Assembly (NCBI GenBank): GCA_964036295.1
Contig: OZ038465.1
Span: forward strand, 248,001-312,000
DNA: 64,000 bases
From: Plumapathes pennacea
Lineage: Eukaryota > Cnidaria > Anthozoa > Antipatharia > Myriopathidae
Direction of reading: 5' to 3'
This document shows, piece by piece, positions 61,201 through 64,000 of the stretch. The position numbers and the translations under genes were made by a program. The notes beneath the pieces are model-generated. The model was not told the origin of the DNA. It made no database searches and worked only from the letters and a program-made list of their open reading frames with translations. Positions within the stretch are counted from its first letter, which is position 1. Each line of letters starts with the position of its first letter.

Positions 61201-63921
61201 TCAATCACACTCTCAAGAATTTTTAACGATTACATCTTCCTGTCGTTTATCTATGCTCTGTCTATACCTATACGGAGTAATAAGCATTTCAACCCTTACC
61301 TGCTGCACCCATTGGTTGATGGAATCTCCGTTTGGGAACACCCCGGTACTAGAAAAAGGCACAGCGCATGAACCCCACGCCCCCTGGTCTTCCAGAAGTC
61401 GATTGTTTAGCAGTGTGGGCTCACCCAATTTCAGCCAGAAACAATCGATGATCTCCTGAGATTTCTCTTTCTCTTCCTCGTTGTAGAAAGGCATCAAAAT
61501 TTGGTCTAAGCGGCCGACAGAAGTCGGCTCACCAGTCAGATGCAAGCAGCAGTGAAAGGAGAAGATGAGCTGCACCGCCTCCACAAACGTGTCTGGCTTG
61601 TGTTTGCTCAGCTTTTCCATTCTCTTCCCGACCTGCATTTAAAACAGTTTTTTTTCTTCTCTATGAATTCACGTCATTTCCTGGAAACAACAGCTACACA
61701 TACGTACGTACATATTATTACATCACTAGATTTCCTTGTTCATTTTCCTGTTATCAACACATCGCTAGATTTCCTTGTTCCTTTTCCTGTTATTGATAGT
61801 GTTAATATTGCTTAATATTGATCAATGTTAATGTATCACGTTAGTCTGCATTTGATCTGACAAAGGGCTAACATTTGAAACATCACTGTCTGTACTACAT
61901 GTGTTCAGCATATACACATAAAATGCACATCAACCTTACGTTGACACATTCTACACATCAACCTTGCAACAAATCAAAATTTCTTTTTACCTCTCTCAAG
62001 TTTCTTCGCTGATCTTCGGAGTAGTTGAAGGTCTGATTGTCGGCCATGTACTTGGCAAGGTAAGCGAAGTTCTTGTGATACTTTCGGATTCCGTTTAGAG
62101 CCAAGATGCACGATGCAATGAAATCCTTCTCTGCCTTGTCTTTAGGAGAGGCGGCCACCAGATCTTTGATCAAACTCCCGATCCCTTTGCTCACCAAAGT
62201 TTGGTAGTCGGGAATTATGTGTCCGAAGGTTCCGGCTTCGCTCAGCCCTTTTACAAACGCGGGCATCACTTCTTTGTCATGCAGATACGGCATCACAATC
62301 TGACCCAGGCCTAGGGAGAAAGTTGGGGGCATCCGACCCGCCAATATGTCATCGGGGTGGATGGAGAACGTCCCTGCCCGTCGTCCATAGAAACTGTCAT
62401 CCTCAAGCTTGGCTCTGTTATTGGTGGTCAGCAGACTACCAAGGGTCTGCTTGATGGCCCAGCCCTTCCTGAGAGCCACTGAACCCACCTGGATCTCCGC
62501 TATCTTTTTTTTGTTTTTCTTACCTTTGACGTTTTGGAAGAGATGCGGCATTGGCGGCATGACCCTCTTCTTGAACCATTGGTCATTCCAGTGACAGAAC
62601 ATGTAGTCAACCAGGGTAAGCACGCGATTAGTCGGGGGGTCCTCAGGGGTGTAGCCGCCTGTAGTCATACGGTGCAGGTATTCCTTCTGGTTGTAGAACA
62701 TGTACTCGTTCGGACTGCGGACGTTCCAATGCTCATTGAAATCGAACCTGATCAATTATGCAACGAAAAGAAGAAGAAAAAGACGAAAGAAACTCACTGG
62801 CTGCCATTGGCACTGTTCAACCCATACAACCGGGCGTGCTTCGGGACACCTGACGTAAACTTCAGTCGATTCTGGGACACACTTTGTTTTTTTAAACTGT
62901 ACTACAAGTTGATAATACGTACATGCAATGCAATAAAACCTAAAGTATATGGTTATCGACAGCTTCGCCCAACTCACTTTTCTTGCACAATGGCACTAAA
63001 ACTTATGTTGTACTTGTAGATCCATACCTTCTCTCTTCGAACGTAGGAAGATTCAGCTCCTCCGCACTCGGCACGTACCACCAGGTTCCCAACTTGGGTT
63101 GCACATTGCTTAGTAACGTGTCAACAGTGACTTCGCCAGGAGCGTCTTTAGACTTTGAGCCCGCGATGCTGGTGAGTATCCGCTTGAACACCTCCGTCGT
63201 GTTGCACAGGTGCATGTACATGACACCCTGCTCTCTCCCGGGTCCGCTGCCATCCACTCCATACGGCATCGACAAGCGGAACACTCTGCTGTGCTGTGCA
63301 TTTGGGTCGATGGGCGTCACTTCCGGTATGACGTGAGCACACTTCATATGTGCACGTGAGTGCGTGAATGACATGAAGGCGTCTGACGTCATCCTTCGAC
63401 CAATCATGTCTTCCTTCTGCGTCTGTGATAGAACCAGTTGACATTGTTAGGTCAAAATGCCGTCGCGCACAAAATTCAAATGCGTTGCATAATGGGAAAA
63501 CATATATCAAACAGAGCAATGGCCGTGCAATGGCCGTGAAGGTCATGGGCTCGTTTCAAGACGGATTTTGCCGCGGGTTGTCTTTGTAATTGTTTAAGTT
63601 GCTTCAATACTACATAGATCACTTACGTACTGTCCATAAATATTCTTTCAGCTTCGTGTGTCAAGAATGTAAATCAGAAAGTGCTTATTCTCAGTCTTAA
63701 AATGCGTTTGTTTCAGTAGAGACGTTCTGTAGTATATCATAAAGTACCTGGTCCAAGCCCCCGAGAGCTACCCAGTTGAACTTGAACTTCTGCGTCAGCA
63801 GAAAGGTGGAGCCGGGGAAGCCATCTTTGCTGTCGATGTCTGCATTCACAACAGCATTCTTCAGGCTCTCAGTATCACATGGGTTGGCAAGACCGTCTTT
63901 GAACGAATTCTGAATAATGCG
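58235..63921 (-). CDS. Glycyl radical enzyme (PFL/diol-dehydratase superfamily), N-terminus outside window
   Basis: Ten phase-consistent exons give 1,075 aa plus stop: 63921-63748, 63422-63028, 62747-61991, 61632-61300, 61001-60852, 60521-60189, 59927-59461, 59320-59027, 58839-58679 and 58398-58235. Family signatures appear in order: GRLDQILMPFY in the barrel, LLNNRL, then NDVTILCLKA. The thiyl-radical cysteine is in CDGCYEP (Cys codon 60369-60371; GCVEP in the family), followed by LGVLEMTINHG. Further on come SADGRRTASPIASDFSAAPS and the C-terminal glycyl loop VRTGGWSEFY (radical Gly codon 58316-58318; family R-x-x-G-[YFW]-S). The GCxEP form places it with the dehydratase/lyase clades (glycerol, propanediol, hydroxyproline, choline TMA-lyase) rather than classical pyruvate formate-lyase, which has two adjacent Cys. 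At over 1,075 aa it exceeds the usual 750-900. Substrate unknown. All introns are GT-AG, so it is a resident nuclear gene. It would need a radical-SAM activase. Confidence 0.93.
61855..61886 (+). ncRNA. Degraded hammerhead-like core, second copy
   Basis: In the intron between exons 61632-61300 and 62747-61991 of the glycyl radical enzyme gene. CTGACAA replaces CTGACGA (the invariant G is lost), AGGGCTAAC is kept, then TTTGAAACATCA. The same family as the motif at 26561-26597, but probably inactive. Confidence 0.45.
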
Positions 63922-64000
63922 CTGCAGAAATATACAATCAAACGTAAAACAGTCTTTCTATGGAAGTGAGAATTTTGTAGCTTTCATTGCATAGTTCCTT

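Noticed and set aside
58235..63921. Bacterial contamination as the source of the glycyl radical enzyme
   Set aside because: Nine canonical GT-AG introns in consistent phase interrupt the coding sequence, and it lies in the same contig as animal genes, with a repeat copy shared with FBXL13 in one of its introns.

Overview
This is a 64 kb piece of an animal nuclear genome. It is intron-rich, AT-rich between genes, and carries LTR retrotransposons, inverted-repeat elements and many microsatellites. The proteins are metazoan (RAB7, metazoan-type glutaminyl-tRNA synthetase with its N-terminal domain, PQBP1, TOMM6, the ciliary proteins FBXL13/DRC6 and SPMIP1, a zona pellucida domain). Together with BH3-only-like mini-proteins and Penelope-type ribozyme repeats, this suggests a non-bilaterian or marine invertebrate, most probably an anthozoan cnidarian. 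The taxon is my inference and is not proven by any single feature.

Layout. 1-2235 (+) holds the 3' part of a gene combining a fibronectin III domain with a thioredoxin-like domain. 3890-4279 (-) is an isolated zona pellucida N-domain exon. 4.3-20.7 kb is gene-poor, with three small single-exon candidates: a tail-anchored BH3-only-like protein (12384-12614, -), a CRIB-domain protein resembling the N-terminus of group II PAK kinases (16143-16712, +), and a second BH3-like protein (18804-18995, -). From 20.7 kb the window is gene-dense: TOMM6 (-), RAB7 (+, 4 coding exons), FBXL13/DRC6 (-, 24 exons), PQBP1 (+, 9 exons), QARS1 (+, 26 exons), SPMIP1 (-, single exon), and at the right edge the 3' ten exons of a glycyl radical enzyme (-, at least 1,075 aa, N-terminus outside the window).

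Mobile DNA. Two LTR retrotransposons look very young, with LTR pairs that read as identical and perfect 5-bp target duplications. One is a BEL/Pao derivative in PQBP1 intron 7 that keeps a gag-like/integrase fusion ORF but lacks protease and reverse transcriptase. The other is a complete Ty3/Gypsy element with one 1,346-aa Gag-Pol ORF in QARS1 intron 19. Both lie in the same orientation as the host gene. Introns also hold a hAT-like inverted-repeat element, a TA-flanked palindromic element, two copies of a repeat with a hammerhead-ribozyme-like core, and several minisatellites.

How the genes relate. This is not an operon. FBXL13 and PQBP1 are head to head with start codons about 100 bp apart, and TOMM6 and RAB7 are divergent around a CRE and a YY1-like site, so both pairs probably share bidirectional promoters. 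The most unusual item is the intron-containing glycyl radical enzyme, which has both the active-site Cys motif and the C-terminal glycyl loop. This oxygen-sensitive enzyme class is mainly bacterial.
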